The notes: generated from the sequence alone by a model not told the origin. A DNA stretch of 10,729 nt from Bacteroidales bacterium (GCA_007132825.1 SLNX01000136.1:1-10729), one strand, 5' to 3'; positions 1 to 6,774 are shown, numbered from the stretch's first letter. Numbers and translations: made by a program.

Positions 1-189
1 TCAAAGGCTCTTCCGAAGCGGCTTCAGGTATTTCCAAGGTTTCTGCCGTGTCAGCTTCAACTTTTTCCTTCACCTCTTTATCCTTCACCTCTTTTTCCTC
101 TTTCAAAGGCTCTTCCGAAGCAGCTTCAGGTATTTCCAAAGTTTCTGCCGTGTCAGCTTCAACTTTTTCCTTCACCTCTTTGTCTTCTT
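1..189. repeat. In-frame tandem repeat, units of 102 and 87 bases
   Basis: Bases 1-79 and 103-181 match at 77 of 79 positions by eye. A third, more diverged copy starts near 190. The first spacing is 102 bases (34 codons) and the second 87 bases (29 codons); the 15-base difference is one duplicated five-codon block. All lengths are multiples of three, so copy-number change would preserve the reading frame. The near identity of the first two copies suggests recent duplication or ongoing homogenisation. Confidence 0.85.
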
Positions 190-424
190 TCGGAGGCTCT
201 TCCGCAGCAACTTCAGGGGTTTCCTCTAATTTGGCTTTGGCTTTAGCTTTGGCATTGAATTCGGTGTCTGTTCCAGTCTCAGATTCTACCTCCTGCTCCT
301 TTTTTTCAAGCTCATTTTCAGGCTTACTTCTTAAAGTTTTGGCCTTTTCATCGGCCGTGTTCTTTTCCTCTGCAGCTTGTTTTATTTCTTTTGTCTGAGG
401 CTTCTGTCCTTCTTTTTTTTCCAT
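1..424 (-). CDS. Acidic Glu/Lys-rich repeat protein, N-terminal part (partial, continues beyond the window)
   Basis: An open minus-strand frame begins at ATG 424 and has no stop before the window edge, giving about 141 N-terminal residues. It starts MEKKEGQKPQTKE and is dominated by Glu, Lys and Ala, so it is probably disordered and strongly charged. No signal peptide or membrane segment is visible. From about residue 71 it consists of repeats built on EEPLKEEKEVKEKVEADTAE and TLEIPEAAS; one copy carries an extra KEVKD-type pentapeptide. The only candidate identity I can offer is the class of Bacteroidetes cytoplasmic proteins with acidic N-terminal tails ahead of a coiled-coil or DUF349-type domain. 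The diagnostic part lies outside the window, so this is a guess. It lies 191 bases downstream of the lyase-like gene on the same strand. Confidence 0.7.
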   Translation of the reverse strand, partial: MEKKEGQKPQTKEIKQAAEEKNTADEKAKTLRSKPENELEKKEQEVESETGTDTEFNAKAKAKAKLEETPEVAAEEPPKEDKEVKEKVEADTAETLEIPEAASEEPLKEEKEVKDKEVKEKVEADTAETLEIPEAASEEPL

Positions 425-478
425 TGGAAAATAGTTTCACGTTACTAATTAAAGTTTTTAGATGATCTTCGTTAATTT

Positions 479-499
479 ACACTTAAAGTATTTAAGTGT
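479..499. promoter_or_regulatory. Perfect 9-bp palindrome with 3-base spacer
   Basis: ACACTTAAA at 479-487 and TTTAAGTGT at 491-499 are exact reverse complements around GTA. The element lies 55-75 bases upstream of the acidic-protein start on the minus strand, where an operator could sit. It could also be a weak AT-rich RNA hairpin. No protein can be assigned to it. Confidence 0.35.
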
Positions 500-501
500 G
501 G

Positions 502-521
502 ATGCCTAATAAACCAGGCAT
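502..521. other. Inverted repeat, possible hairpin
   Basis: ATGCCT (502-507) and AGGCAT (516-521) can form a 6-bp stem with an 8-base loop. On the plus strand it is followed by a T-rich stretch (522-537), but no plus-strand gene ends here. On the minus strand, the direction of the flanking genes, no U-tract follows. It may be part of the trailer of the lyase-like gene or the leader of the acidic-protein gene. Confidence 0.3.
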
Positions 522-555
522 GTTGCTTATCTTTTTTATATCTCTTTCGAAACGC

Positions 556-594
556 TGCAAAAATAGGAATATTTTTCTGCATGCTGGCCTATTT
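556..594 (-). terminator. Candidate terminator downstream of the lyase-like gene
   Basis: Read on the minus strand, AAATAGG (594-588) can pair with CCTATTT (567-561), and the T-run continues for two more bases. It begins about 22 bases after the stop codon at 616. The stem is short and AT-rich and the loop is 20 bases, although the loop contains a GCATGC palindrome. The placement is good but the structure is weak. Confidence 0.3.
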
Positions 595-615
595 CTCACA
601 ATCAAAGGCAAATTA

Positions 616-1797
616 TTAAACCTTTTTGAGTGCCTGATCAAGGTCACCTATAAGGTCTTCAACATTTTCAATACCGACCGAAAGCCTTACCAATCCATCT
701 GTAATCCCCGACTGTTCTCTTGCTTTCTGATCCATCTTCGAATGGGTCATGGAGGCAGGATGTTGGATCAGTGTCTCTACACCACCTAAAGAAACAGCGA
801 GGATACAAAGATGGACATTATTCATCAGGCTTTTCCCTGCCTGAATACCATCTTTCAATTCAAAGCTTATCATCGCTCCGGGTCCGTTCATCTGTTTTTT
901 TGCCAATTCATATTTGGGATGCGAAGGCAGTCCCGGATATTTAACCCATGCTACTTTGGGATGCTTCTCCAACCAGGATGCGATCATCATTGAATTTTCC
1001 TGCGACCTTTCCATACGCAAAGACAGGGTTTTCAATCCCCTGATTACTAAGTAAGCCTGGTGGGGATCCATGTTGCATCCCAAATTTACCATCATCGGTC
1101 GCAAAATGTCGTGCATTGCTTTTTCCCTGGTCACAATGATACCTCCAACGATATCGGCATGGCCATTAAGAAACTTCGTAATTGAATGAAAAACAATGTC
1201 AAAACCAAAGTTCAGAGGTTTTTGCAGATATGGACTGCAAAATGTATTGTCGGCAACTGTGATCAGGTTGTGTTCACGGGCAATTTTCACAACCTCTTCC
1301 AGATCTGTAATGTCAATTGTCGGGTTGGCGGGCGTCTCTATAAATAACATCCGTGTATTTGGTTTAATAGCTTCCCGGATTTTGGCAGGATCTCCGGTAT
1401 CAATATAGGAAGATTCAATACCATACTTGCTGTAATGCTTTTCCATTACTACACGGGAAGGCCCATATACTGCGGCTGTGCTGACCATGTGATCACCAGG
1501 GTTCAGTAATGCGCTGTAAATGGTGTTTACCGCACCCATCCCCGAGCTTAAGGCAATGCCCTTGTAACCTTCTTCCAATGAAGTAACAAGCTTTTCCAGG
1601 GCATCAATGGTTGGATTGTTGATACGTGTGTAAATATAACCATCTGATTCACCTGCAAAACAAGCTGCACCGTGATCTGCATTTTTAAACTTAAAAGTGC
1701 TTGTCTGGTAAATTGGTACAGTTGCACTGCCAAACTGGTCATCAAACATGCCTTCGTGGATCAGGCGGGAGTTAAAACCTATATTTTTTGAATGCAT
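616..1797 (-). CDS. Methionine gamma-lyase/cystathionine gamma-lyase-like PLP enzyme (trans-sulfuration family)
   Basis: A full-length 393-residue cytoplasmic enzyme of the Cys/Met-metabolism PLP family (fold type I). The Schiff-base lysine is K208 in HSITKFLNGHADIVGG. The phosphate-binding residues contributed by the neighbouring subunit are Y56 and R58 in YIYTRINNPT, and D183 in VADNTF contacts the pyridine nitrogen. Y111 is the conserved catalytic tyrosine. The C-terminal half, including QHPASMTHS and GLVRLSVG, closely resembles Pseudomonas methionine gamma-lyase as I remember it, with numbering shifted by three. The cysteine characteristic of true methionine gamma-lyases (C116 there) is P113 here, so the substrate could instead be cystathionine, O-acylhomoserine or homocysteine. 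It is the last of three minus-strand genes, 43 bases after the CoA-binding gene. Family assignment is firm; substrate is not. Confidence 0.9.
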   Translation of the reverse strand: MHSKNIGFNSRLIHEGMFDDQFGSATVPIYQTSTFKFKNADHGAACFAGESDGYIYTRINNPTIDALEKLVTSLEEGYKGIALSSGMGAVNTIYSALLNPGDHMVSTAAVYGPSRVVMEKHYSKYGIESSYIDTGDPAKIREAIKPNTRMLFIETPANPTIDITDLEEVVKIAREHNLITVADNTFCSPYLQKPLNFGFDIVFHSITKFLNGHADIVGGIIVTREKAMHDILRPMMVNLGCNMDPHQAYLVIRGLKTLSLRMERSQENSMMIASWLEKHPKVAWVKYPGLPSHPKYELAKKQMNGPGAMISFELKDGIQAGKSLMNNVHLCILAVSLGGVETLIQHPASMTHSKMDQKAREQSGITDGLVRLSVGIENVEDLIGDLDQALKKV

Positions 1798-1840
1798 CAG
1801 AAAAAAATTTAGAATTAAATACGGAAATAAATTTTGTTAA

Positions 1841-2197
1841 TCAGTAACTATCAGTGGCCAGCATTACCAAGGTGCAATCCTTTATACATGCAATGCCAGA
1901 CTGTTCTGCTTTTGTGATCAGGTCTTCATTATATGTACCCGGGTTAAAGATGATCCTTTTGGGTTTCAGTGAAAGGATATAGTTAACGTAAGATCCCTGA
2001 TTTTGTGGTCCAACATAAAGGGTAACGGTATGAAGACCATCAATACGTGGCTTATCTGTAACAACCTGTACATCTTCAATGGTTGTTTCCCTTTTCCCTA
2101 TGGCCACAACTTCTATGTCGTGCTCACGGAGCGCCCTAACAGCTTTGTATGCATACCTCATAGGATTTGGACTTGCTCCAATAACCAAAGTTTTCAT
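1841..2197 (-). CDS. Small CoA-binding domain protein (YccU-like)
   Basis: A 118-residue protein consisting of a single Rossmann-type CoA-binding domain. It opens with MKTLVIGASPNPMRYAYKAV, the glycine-rich nucleotide loop followed by the family's Arg-Tyr segment. A central strand reads IIFNPGTYNEDL, and the C-terminal IKDCTLVML corresponds to the conserved Cys-containing end of YccU-type proteins. Such proteins resemble the CoA-binding domain of succinyl-CoA synthetase without its catalytic domains; the cellular role is not established. I chose ATG 2197 rather than an in-frame TTG at 2218 because the ATG gives the usual length, begins directly at the first strand, and leaves a 13-base gap after the OsmC stop instead of an overlap. 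It is the middle gene of three. Confidence 0.85.
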   Translation of the reverse strand: MKTLVIGASPNPMRYAYKAVRALREHDIEVVAIGKRETTIEDVQVVTDKPRIDGLHTVTLYVGPQNQGSYVNYILSLKPKRIIFNPGTYNEDLITKAEQSGIACIKDCTLVMLATDSY

Positions 2198-2210
2198 AAG
2201 TTGATGGGTT

Positions 2211-2603
2211 CTAGACAATCTTTACGGAAAATTCGGGTGCATTTGTGATGTGTTTTTTTACCGCGCATGCCTCTGCAGACTTAATCACAGCTGGTTTGTA
2301 CTGTTCAGGAAAATCGGCGGGAAGATGTATCCTAATCTCAATCTCTCCTATCATCCTTGTGGCTTCATCCACGTGCATCGACTGTTCAAGATAGATTCCA
2401 TCCGCAGGGATTTTTCTTTGCTGGCAGAACGACTTAACATAATATCCGACACAGGTTCCTATCGAAATTAAGAAAAGGTCAAACGGGGAGGAAGCGCTAT
2501 TGTCTCCACCCATTTTTGCCGGTTGGTCCGTTTGCACAACAAAGCCCTTGTAATGTGCTTCAACACGTTGATTTTCTCCCAAAATAATCTTCATCGCATT
2601 CAT
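2211..2603 (-). CDS. OsmC/Ohr-family protein
   Basis: A 130-residue OsmC-fold protein. The two family cysteines are C51 in ISIGTCVGYYVKSFC and C113 in SAEACAVKKH, positions typical of the OsmC thiol-peroxidase pair. GGDNSASSPFDLFLISIG is the usual helix leading to the first cysteine. Family members reduce organic or fatty acid hydroperoxides, but many Bacteroidetes paralogues are unstudied, so the substrate is unknown. An additional cysteine, C60, follows one helical turn region after C51. The start could be ATG 2603 or ATG 2594 (M4); both leave the domain intact. It is the first gene of the set OsmC, CoA-binding protein and lyase-like enzyme. I saw no convincing promoter directly upstream. 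Confidence 0.88.
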   Translation of the reverse strand: MNAMKIILGENQRVEAHYKGFVVQTDQPAKMGGDNSASSPFDLFLISIGTCVGYYVKSFCQQRKIPADGIYLEQSMHVDEATRMIGEIEIRIHLPADFPEQYKPAVIKSAEACAVKKHITNAPEFSVKIV

Positions 2604-2667
2604 GTGTTTATATTTTCGTTACTGTTTGATATTTTGTGCTTTGTAAGTTTGCCCAAGATCAGGAATT

Positions 2668-2745
2668 GATGTTGGAGGTTAGATGTTGGATATTAGATTA
2701 TCTTTTTTTCTAACTTCAAACATCCAACTTCCAACCTCCAACCTC
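2668..2745. repeat. Long imperfect inverted repeat built from degenerate 7-base units
   Basis: The left arm (2668-2700) reads as heptads GTTGGAG, GTTAGAT, GTTGGAT, ATTAGAT. The right arm (2711-2745) is the reverse-complement form, with units such as CCAACTT and CCAACCT. Aligned by eye, the arms match at most positions with one 2-base gap, around a T-rich 10-base loop. Transcribed, it could fold into a hairpin of about 33 bp. Confidence 0.7.
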
Positions 2746-2778
2746 TATTATCTTCCTTCCAGCTTCGAGTCTAACAGG

Positions 2779-2813
2779 CAATCGATAATCGAAAATCGGC
2801 AATCGACAATCAT
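2779..2813. repeat. Five-unit degenerate heptad array (AATCG core)
   Basis: Five consecutive 7-base units are visible: CAATCGA, TAATCGA, AAATCGG, CAATCGA and CAATCAT. The period is exact and the core AATC is invariant. This is far shorter than a CRISPR and has no spacers. It probably belongs to a dispersed intergenic repeat class. Confidence 0.7.
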
Positions 2814-2826
2814 CCTCCTGTGTGTC

Positions 2827-2858
2827 AAAAAATCCTGTTCCCGAATGGTCGGGATTTT
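2827..2858 (-). terminator. Terminator hairpin after the secA-thioesterase unit
   Basis: TCCCGA (2839-2844) and TCGGGA (2849-2854) form a perfect 6-bp stem with a 4-base loop. An outer, competing pairing exists between AAAATCC and GGATTTT. On the minus strand the stem is followed by ACAGGATTTTTT, placing a U-run 53-84 bases after the thioesterase stop. TTTT also follows directly on the plus strand, so it may act in both directions. Confidence 0.55.
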
Positions 2859-2910
2859 CAACATGGGCGTTTCATATGTAGTAATTTTTTAATGTTTTAA
2901 TGTTCTGATT

Positions 2911-3315
2911 CTAAAAATGCTCCCTTAGCTTATTCAGAAACCACTCCGGCGCCGGAGAGGGCCTTCCGGTTTCCTTATTCAGGAAGGCCAGTACAGTAAA
3001 ACCCTTATTAAGAAGCCTGCCTTCCTCATTATATATTTCGTAATCAAAATGCATACGTGCTCCGGGAAGTTCCGGTACTGTGGTTTTTATGGTCAGCAGG
3101 TCATCATACCTTGCTGGCCGGATATATTTCAGATGCATTTCTGCAATGGGCATCACTACACCCATCTTTTCCATCTCCTTGTAGCTGGTTCCAAGCTTGC
3201 GCATCGCTTCAGCCCGGCCCACTTCATAATACTGGGGATAATTGCCATAATAAACAAACCCCATCTGATCGGTTTCTGCGTACCTGACACGCAACTGCGT
3301 TTGAAAAGTCATCAT
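2911..3315 (-). CDS. Acyl-CoA thioesterase, hotdog fold (YbgC/4HBT type)
   Basis: A 134-residue single-domain cytoplasmic thioesterase. The signature RYAETDQMGFVYYGNY near the N-terminus contains the catalytic aspartate (D16) and the Tyr/Asn positions of the 4-hydroxybenzoyl-CoA thioesterase/YbgC family. The following GRAEAMRKLGTSYKEME matches the family's main helix. These enzymes hydrolyse acyl-CoA thioesters; chain-length preference cannot be read from sequence. The frame extends upstream to ATG 3390, but that extension overlaps the end of secA in another frame and would add 25 low-complexity residues. ATG 3315 (or 3312, immediately after it) gives the normal family length and a 13-base gap after the secA stop, so I use it. 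It is probably co-transcribed with secA. Confidence 0.87.
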   Translation of the reverse strand: MMTFQTQLRVRYAETDQMGFVYYGNYPQYYEVGRAEAMRKLGTSYKEMEKMGVVMPIAEMHLKYIRPARYDDLLTIKTTVPELPGARMHFDYEIYNEEGRLLNKGFTVLAFLNKETGRPSPAPEWFLNKLREHF

Positions 3316-3328
3316 GATTTTATTTTCT

Positions 3329-6300
3329 TCAGCCAGCCTTGCCATGGCATTGTTTGTATTTTTTGCCGCTGCCACAGGGACAAGGTTCATTTCTTCCCAC
3401 TTTTTTCTCTACACGGACAGGTTGTACTTTTTGCCTGGCACCTCCCCGGCCGGCTATGTCACTCCGTCCGGTCTGCATTTTACTCATGTCTGTACGCTCC
3501 TGTTGTGTTCCACGTTCAATCTGGTCCGGGTCCTTCACCGGCAGGTGTGCCTTACCAAGGAAAGAGATGATATCCTTATTCACCCTCTGGAGCATCCTTT
3601 TAAACAGCTCAAATGATTCAAATTTATAGATCAGCAATGGGTCCTTTTGCTCATAGGCGGCTCCCTGAACAGACTGTTTCAGGTCGTCCATCTCCCTGAG
3701 GTGGTCTTTCCAGGCATTGTCGATATTGCCCAGCGTGATTCCTTTTTCGATTGAAAGCGATACTTCACGTCCTTCACTTTCATAGGATTTTTTCAGATTG
3801 GCGATCACGCTAAGGGTCTTCATGCCGTCAGTGATCGGGATGGCAATGTTCTCATATTTCTGGGATGCACGTTCGTAAACCTCCTTAATCACCGGGAAGG
3901 CAATACGGGCAATTTCCTGGTTCTTCCTCTTATATGTTTCAATTGCTTTCTCATAAAGCGTTTCATTCAGCTTAGCCGCCTTACCCTCCAGGAACTCTGT
4001 TTGATCAAACGGAGGCTCAATTCCAAACGTACGCAGCAGTTCAAAGGTGAAGCCATCATAATCGCCATTATCCTGATAAGTTACAATAAGCTGCTCGCAG
4101 GTGTCAAAGATCATGTTGGCGATATCGACTGCCAGACGGTCTCCGAAGAGTGCATTGCGCCGTTTCTTGTATATGACCTCGCGCTGTGCGTTCATCACGT
4201 CATCATATTCAAGCAGGCGCTTACGGATGCCAAAGTTGTTCTCTTCAACCTTCTTTTGGGCTCTTTCGATCGATTTGGTGATCATCGAATGCTGGATCAC
4301 CTCCCCCTCCTTCAGTCCCATCCTATCCATCAGTGATGATATTCTTCCGGAGCCGAATACCCGCATCAGATCATCCTCCAGCGATACAAAAAACTGTGAT
4401 GACCCCGGATCTCCCTGCCGTCCGGCACGCCCTCTGAGCTGCCGGTCGACCCGTCTGGATTCGTGCCGCTCGGTTCCGAGGATGGCAAGGCCCCCGGCCT
4501 CACGCACACCGGGACCCAGCTTAATGTCGGTACCACGACCGGCCATGTTTGTGGCAATGGTTACGGTTCCTGGCTGCCCTGCCTCTTTAACGACCTGGGC
4601 CTCTTTTTGGTGGTGCTTGGCATTCAATATGTTATGACTGATTGAGCGCAGCTTGAGCATCCTGCTGAGCAGTTCAGAGGTTTCTACCGATGTGGTTCCC
4701 ACCAAAACAGGGCGTTTTGCTTTAACCAGGTCAGAAATCTCATCAATCACAGCATTGTATTTCTCCCGCTTGGTTTTATAGATCAGGTCCTCCATATCCT
4801 TGCGGATGATGGGTCTGTGTGTCGGGATCACCACAACGTCCAGCTTATATATGTTCCAGAATTCGCCAGCTTCCGTCTCGGCGGTGCCTGTCATACCGGC
4901 CAGCTTACGGTACATCCGGAAGTAGTTCTGTAAGGTAATGGTTGCATAAGTCTGGGTGGCCGCTTCAATCCTCACATTCTCCTTGGCTTCAATCGCCTGG
5001 TGAAGGCCATCGGAATACCTCCGACCCTCCATGATCCTACCCGTTTGCTCATCCACAATCTTTACCTTGTTGTCCATGATCACGTATTCGGTATCCTTTT
5101 CAAACAAAGTATAGGCCTTCAGCAACTGGTTAATGGTATGAACACGCTCGCTTTTGACCGAAAAATCGTTGAGGAGCAAATTCTTTTTTTCCAGCTTTTC
5201 CTCGGTGGGAAGATCTGACTTTTCCAGCTCCGCCATTTCGGAACCCATATCGGGTAGAATGAAGAAATTGGGGTCATCCGTCTGTCCGGTGATCAGGTCA
5301 ATCCCTTTCTCGGTAAGTTCAATGGAGTTATTTTTTTCTTCGATCACAAAGAAAAGCTCATCATCGATGATGTGCATATGCTTGCTTTGCTCCTGCATGT
5401 AAAAATTCTCCGTTTTCTGAAGAATTGTTTTCATGCCGGGCTCCGACAAAAATTTAATGAGTGCCTTGTTTTTGGGAAGTCCGCGGTGACACCTGAGCAG
5501 GAGCTCCCCCCCTTTTTTCTCATCCGGTTCTCCCTCTTTTGGAGTCAGCAGCTTACGGGCTTCGGCCAAAAGATTGGTAACCATTGAACGTTGTGCACTG
5601 TATAATTTTTCCACCTTGGGCTTCATCTCCTGAAACTCGTGCTTTTCTCCTCGCGGAGTTGGTCCGGAAATGATCAGTGGCGTTCTGGCATCATCAATCA
5701 GAACAGAGTCGACCTCATCTACAATGGAATAATTCAGCTTGCGCTGAACCAGCTCTTCCGGATTGCGTGACATGTTATCGCGGAGATAGTCGAATCCAAA
5801 CTCGTTGTTTGTGCCATAGGTAATATCGGCAAGATATGCCTTTCTTCTTTCTTCCGAGTGGGGCTGGTGCTTATCGATACAGTCGACCCGCAGGCCATGA
5901 AATTCAAACAGCATGCCCATCCACTCGCTGTCCCTTTTTGCCAGGTAATCGTTTACGGTAACAATATGCACACCTTTGCCAGATAAGGCGTTAAGGTAAA
6001 TGGGCAAAGTGGCAACAAGGGTTTTACCCTCACCTGTTGCCATCTCTGCAATCTTTCCCTTGTGCAGGTGAATCCCGCCGATCAGCTGAACATCATAATG
6101 GACCATGTCCCAGGTGATCATGTTACCACCTGCCATCCATTGATTTTTATAATTCGCCTGATCTCCCCTGATCTCAATGCTTGGATGGGTGGCAGCAAGC
6201 TCGCGGTCAAAATCGGTGGCGGCAACCGTTACAATCTCATTGTCATTAAACCTTCTTGCGGTTTCTTTTACTACGGAAAAAGCCTCAGGGATCAGTTCAT

Positions 6301-6613
6301 AAAGCAATTCTTCTGTTTTTTCATTCTGCAGGTCGTCGAGACGATCGATCTGAGCATAAATCTTCTCCTTCTCTTCTACATCCAGGTTATAATTGGTTTC
6401 AAGATATTCCTGCAGCGTGTCGATCTGCTTCTGCTCTTCAGCAACATGGTCTGAGATCCGTTTTTTAAACTCATCCGTCTTTGCCCTGAGCTGATCGTTG
6501 TCAAGCTTTCGGATCTCATCATAAACCTGCAGGGTTTGTTCAAATATATCCTTTATTTCACGGTAATCACGGTCGGCTTTGCTTCCGAATATTTTTTTGA
6601 CTATATTAAGCAT
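3329..6613 (-). CDS. secA: Preprotein translocase ATPase SecA
   Basis: A 1,094-residue SecA, the motor that drives unfolded preproteins through SecYEG. Visible elements in order: the N-terminal helix MLNIVKKIFGSK; Walker A MATGEGKT (about 191-198); the Walker B/DEAD-like DEVDSVLIDDARTPLI (from about 299); a long acidic/basic segment after the first nucleotide domain; TSVETSELL; IATNMAGRGTD (about 688); QLRGRAGRQGDPGSSQFF (about 720); and the C-terminal zinc-binding tail CPCGSGKKYKQCHG with C1078, C1080, C1089 and H1090. It is about 190 residues longer than E. coli SecA; much of the excess is the insert between roughly residues 320 and 520, as in other Bacteroidetes. The frame can be extended to a TTG at 6634, but ATG 6613 starts exactly at the conserved N-terminal helix. 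It is transcribed divergently from the his operon. Confidence 0.98.
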   Translation of the reverse strand: MLNIVKKIFGSKADRDYREIKDIFEQTLQVYDEIRKLDNDQLRAKTDEFKKRISDHVAEEQKQIDTLQEYLETNYNLDVEEKEKIYAQIDRLDDLQNEKTEELLYELIPEAFSVVKETARRFNDNEIVTVAATDFDRELAATHPSIEIRGDQANYKNQWMAGGNMITWDMVHYDVQLIGGIHLHKGKIAEMATGEGKTLVATLPIYLNALSGKGVHIVTVNDYLAKRDSEWMGMLFEFHGLRVDCIDKHQPHSEERRKAYLADITYGTNNEFGFDYLRDNMSRNPEELVQRKLNYSIVDEVDSVLIDDARTPLIISGPTPRGEKHEFQEMKPKVEKLYSAQRSMVTNLLAEARKLLTPKEGEPDEKKGGELLLRCHRGLPKNKALIKFLSEPGMKTILQKTENFYMQEQSKHMHIIDDELFFVIEEKNNSIELTEKGIDLITGQTDDPNFFILPDMGSEMAELEKSDLPTEEKLEKKNLLLNDFSVKSERVHTINQLLKAYTLFEKDTEYVIMDNKVKIVDEQTGRIMEGRRYSDGLHQAIEAKENVRIEAATQTYATITLQNYFRMYRKLAGMTGTAETEAGEFWNIYKLDVVVIPTHRPIIRKDMEDLIYKTKREKYNAVIDEISDLVKAKRPVLVGTTSVETSELLSRMLKLRSISHNILNAKHHQKEAQVVKEAGQPGTVTIATNMAGRGTDIKLGPGVREAGGLAILGTERHESRRVDRQLRGRAGRQGDPGSSQFFVSLEDDLMRVFGSGRISSLMDRMGLKEGEVIQHSMITKSIERAQKKVEENNFGIRKRLLEYDDVMNAQREVIYKKRRNALFGDRLAVDIANMIFDTCEQLIVTYQDNGDYDGFTFELLRTFGIEPPFDQTEFLEGKAAKLNETLYEKAIETYKRKNQEIARIAFPVIKEVYERASQKYENIAIPITDGMKTLSVIANLKKSYESEGREVSLSIEKGITLGNIDNAWKDHLREMDDLKQSVQGAAYEQKDPLLIYKFESFELFKRMLQRVNKDIISFLGKAHLPVKDPDQIERGTQQERTDMSKMQTGRSDIAGRGGARQKVQPVRVEKKVGRNEPCPCGSGKKYKQCHGKAG

Positions 6614-6672
6614 CTCATTAGTTTTAATTGGCAAAGTTAATCAAATCCCTCGAGAGTATTGATTAAAATGAA

Positions 6673-6706
6673 TTGACATACCCTCCGTTCAGACATAAAA
6701 AATTTG
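6673..6706 (+). promoter_or_regulatory. Candidate his operon promoter
   Basis: TTGACAT at 6673-6679 is a good -33/-35 box. Downstream is a weaker AT-rich region ending AAAATTTG (6699-6706), seven of whose eight bases fit TAnnTTTG, at a spacing of 23. TAAAAA at 6696 is an alternative at a 17-base sigma70-like spacing. Either predicts a start about 60 bases ahead of the leader ORF. The box is the mirror image of the secA -33 box. Confidence 0.3.
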
Positions 6707-6720
6707 TTAAAAGATGTCAA
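6690..6720 (-). promoter_or_regulatory. Candidate secA promoter (Bacteroidetes -33/-7 type)
   Basis: On the minus strand TTGACAT (6720-6714) is followed, 20 bases after its TTG, by TATGTCTG (6697-6690), one mismatch from the Bacteroidetes -7 consensus TAnnTTTG. This predicts a start near 6685 and a leader of about 70 bases. A perfect TAACTTTG also occurs at 6639-6632 but has no -33 partner and would leave an extremely short leader. Confidence 0.4.
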
Positions 6721-6774
6721 AATGAGATACTTCAAAAAGATTATTGTTATTTTCGCACCGCAATTAAAAGACAA

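Larger units (their letters stand above)
2604..2910. other. Gene-free stretch between the thioesterase and OsmC genes
   Basis: This 307-base region has no credible coding frame. It holds a hairpin terminator candidate near its right end, an array of AATCG-type heptads, and a long imperfect inverted repeat of GTTGGAG-type heptads. I found no clear -33/-7 promoter pair for the OsmC gene in it. Confidence 0.7.

Noticed and set aside
48..398. Ser/Phe-rich plus-strand frame
   Set aside because: It is the antisense of the Glu/Lys repeat gene; the odd composition is explained by complementing GAA/AAG codons.
2668..2813. CRISPR array
   Set aside because: The repeat units are only 7 bases, contiguous and without spacers.
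3316..3390. N-terminal extension of the thioesterase to ATG 3390
   Set aside because: It overlaps the secA zinc-tail codons and adds residues unlike the hotdog family; ATG 3315 fits family length and operon spacing.
3049..4637. Several plus-strand frames of 100-178 codons opposite secA and the thioesterase
   Set aside because: Cys-, Ser- and His-rich translations without family resemblance, lying antisense to firmly identified genes.
6614..6634. TTG start at 6634 for secA
   Set aside because: It adds seven residues ahead of the conserved N-terminal helix and replaces a well-placed ATG.
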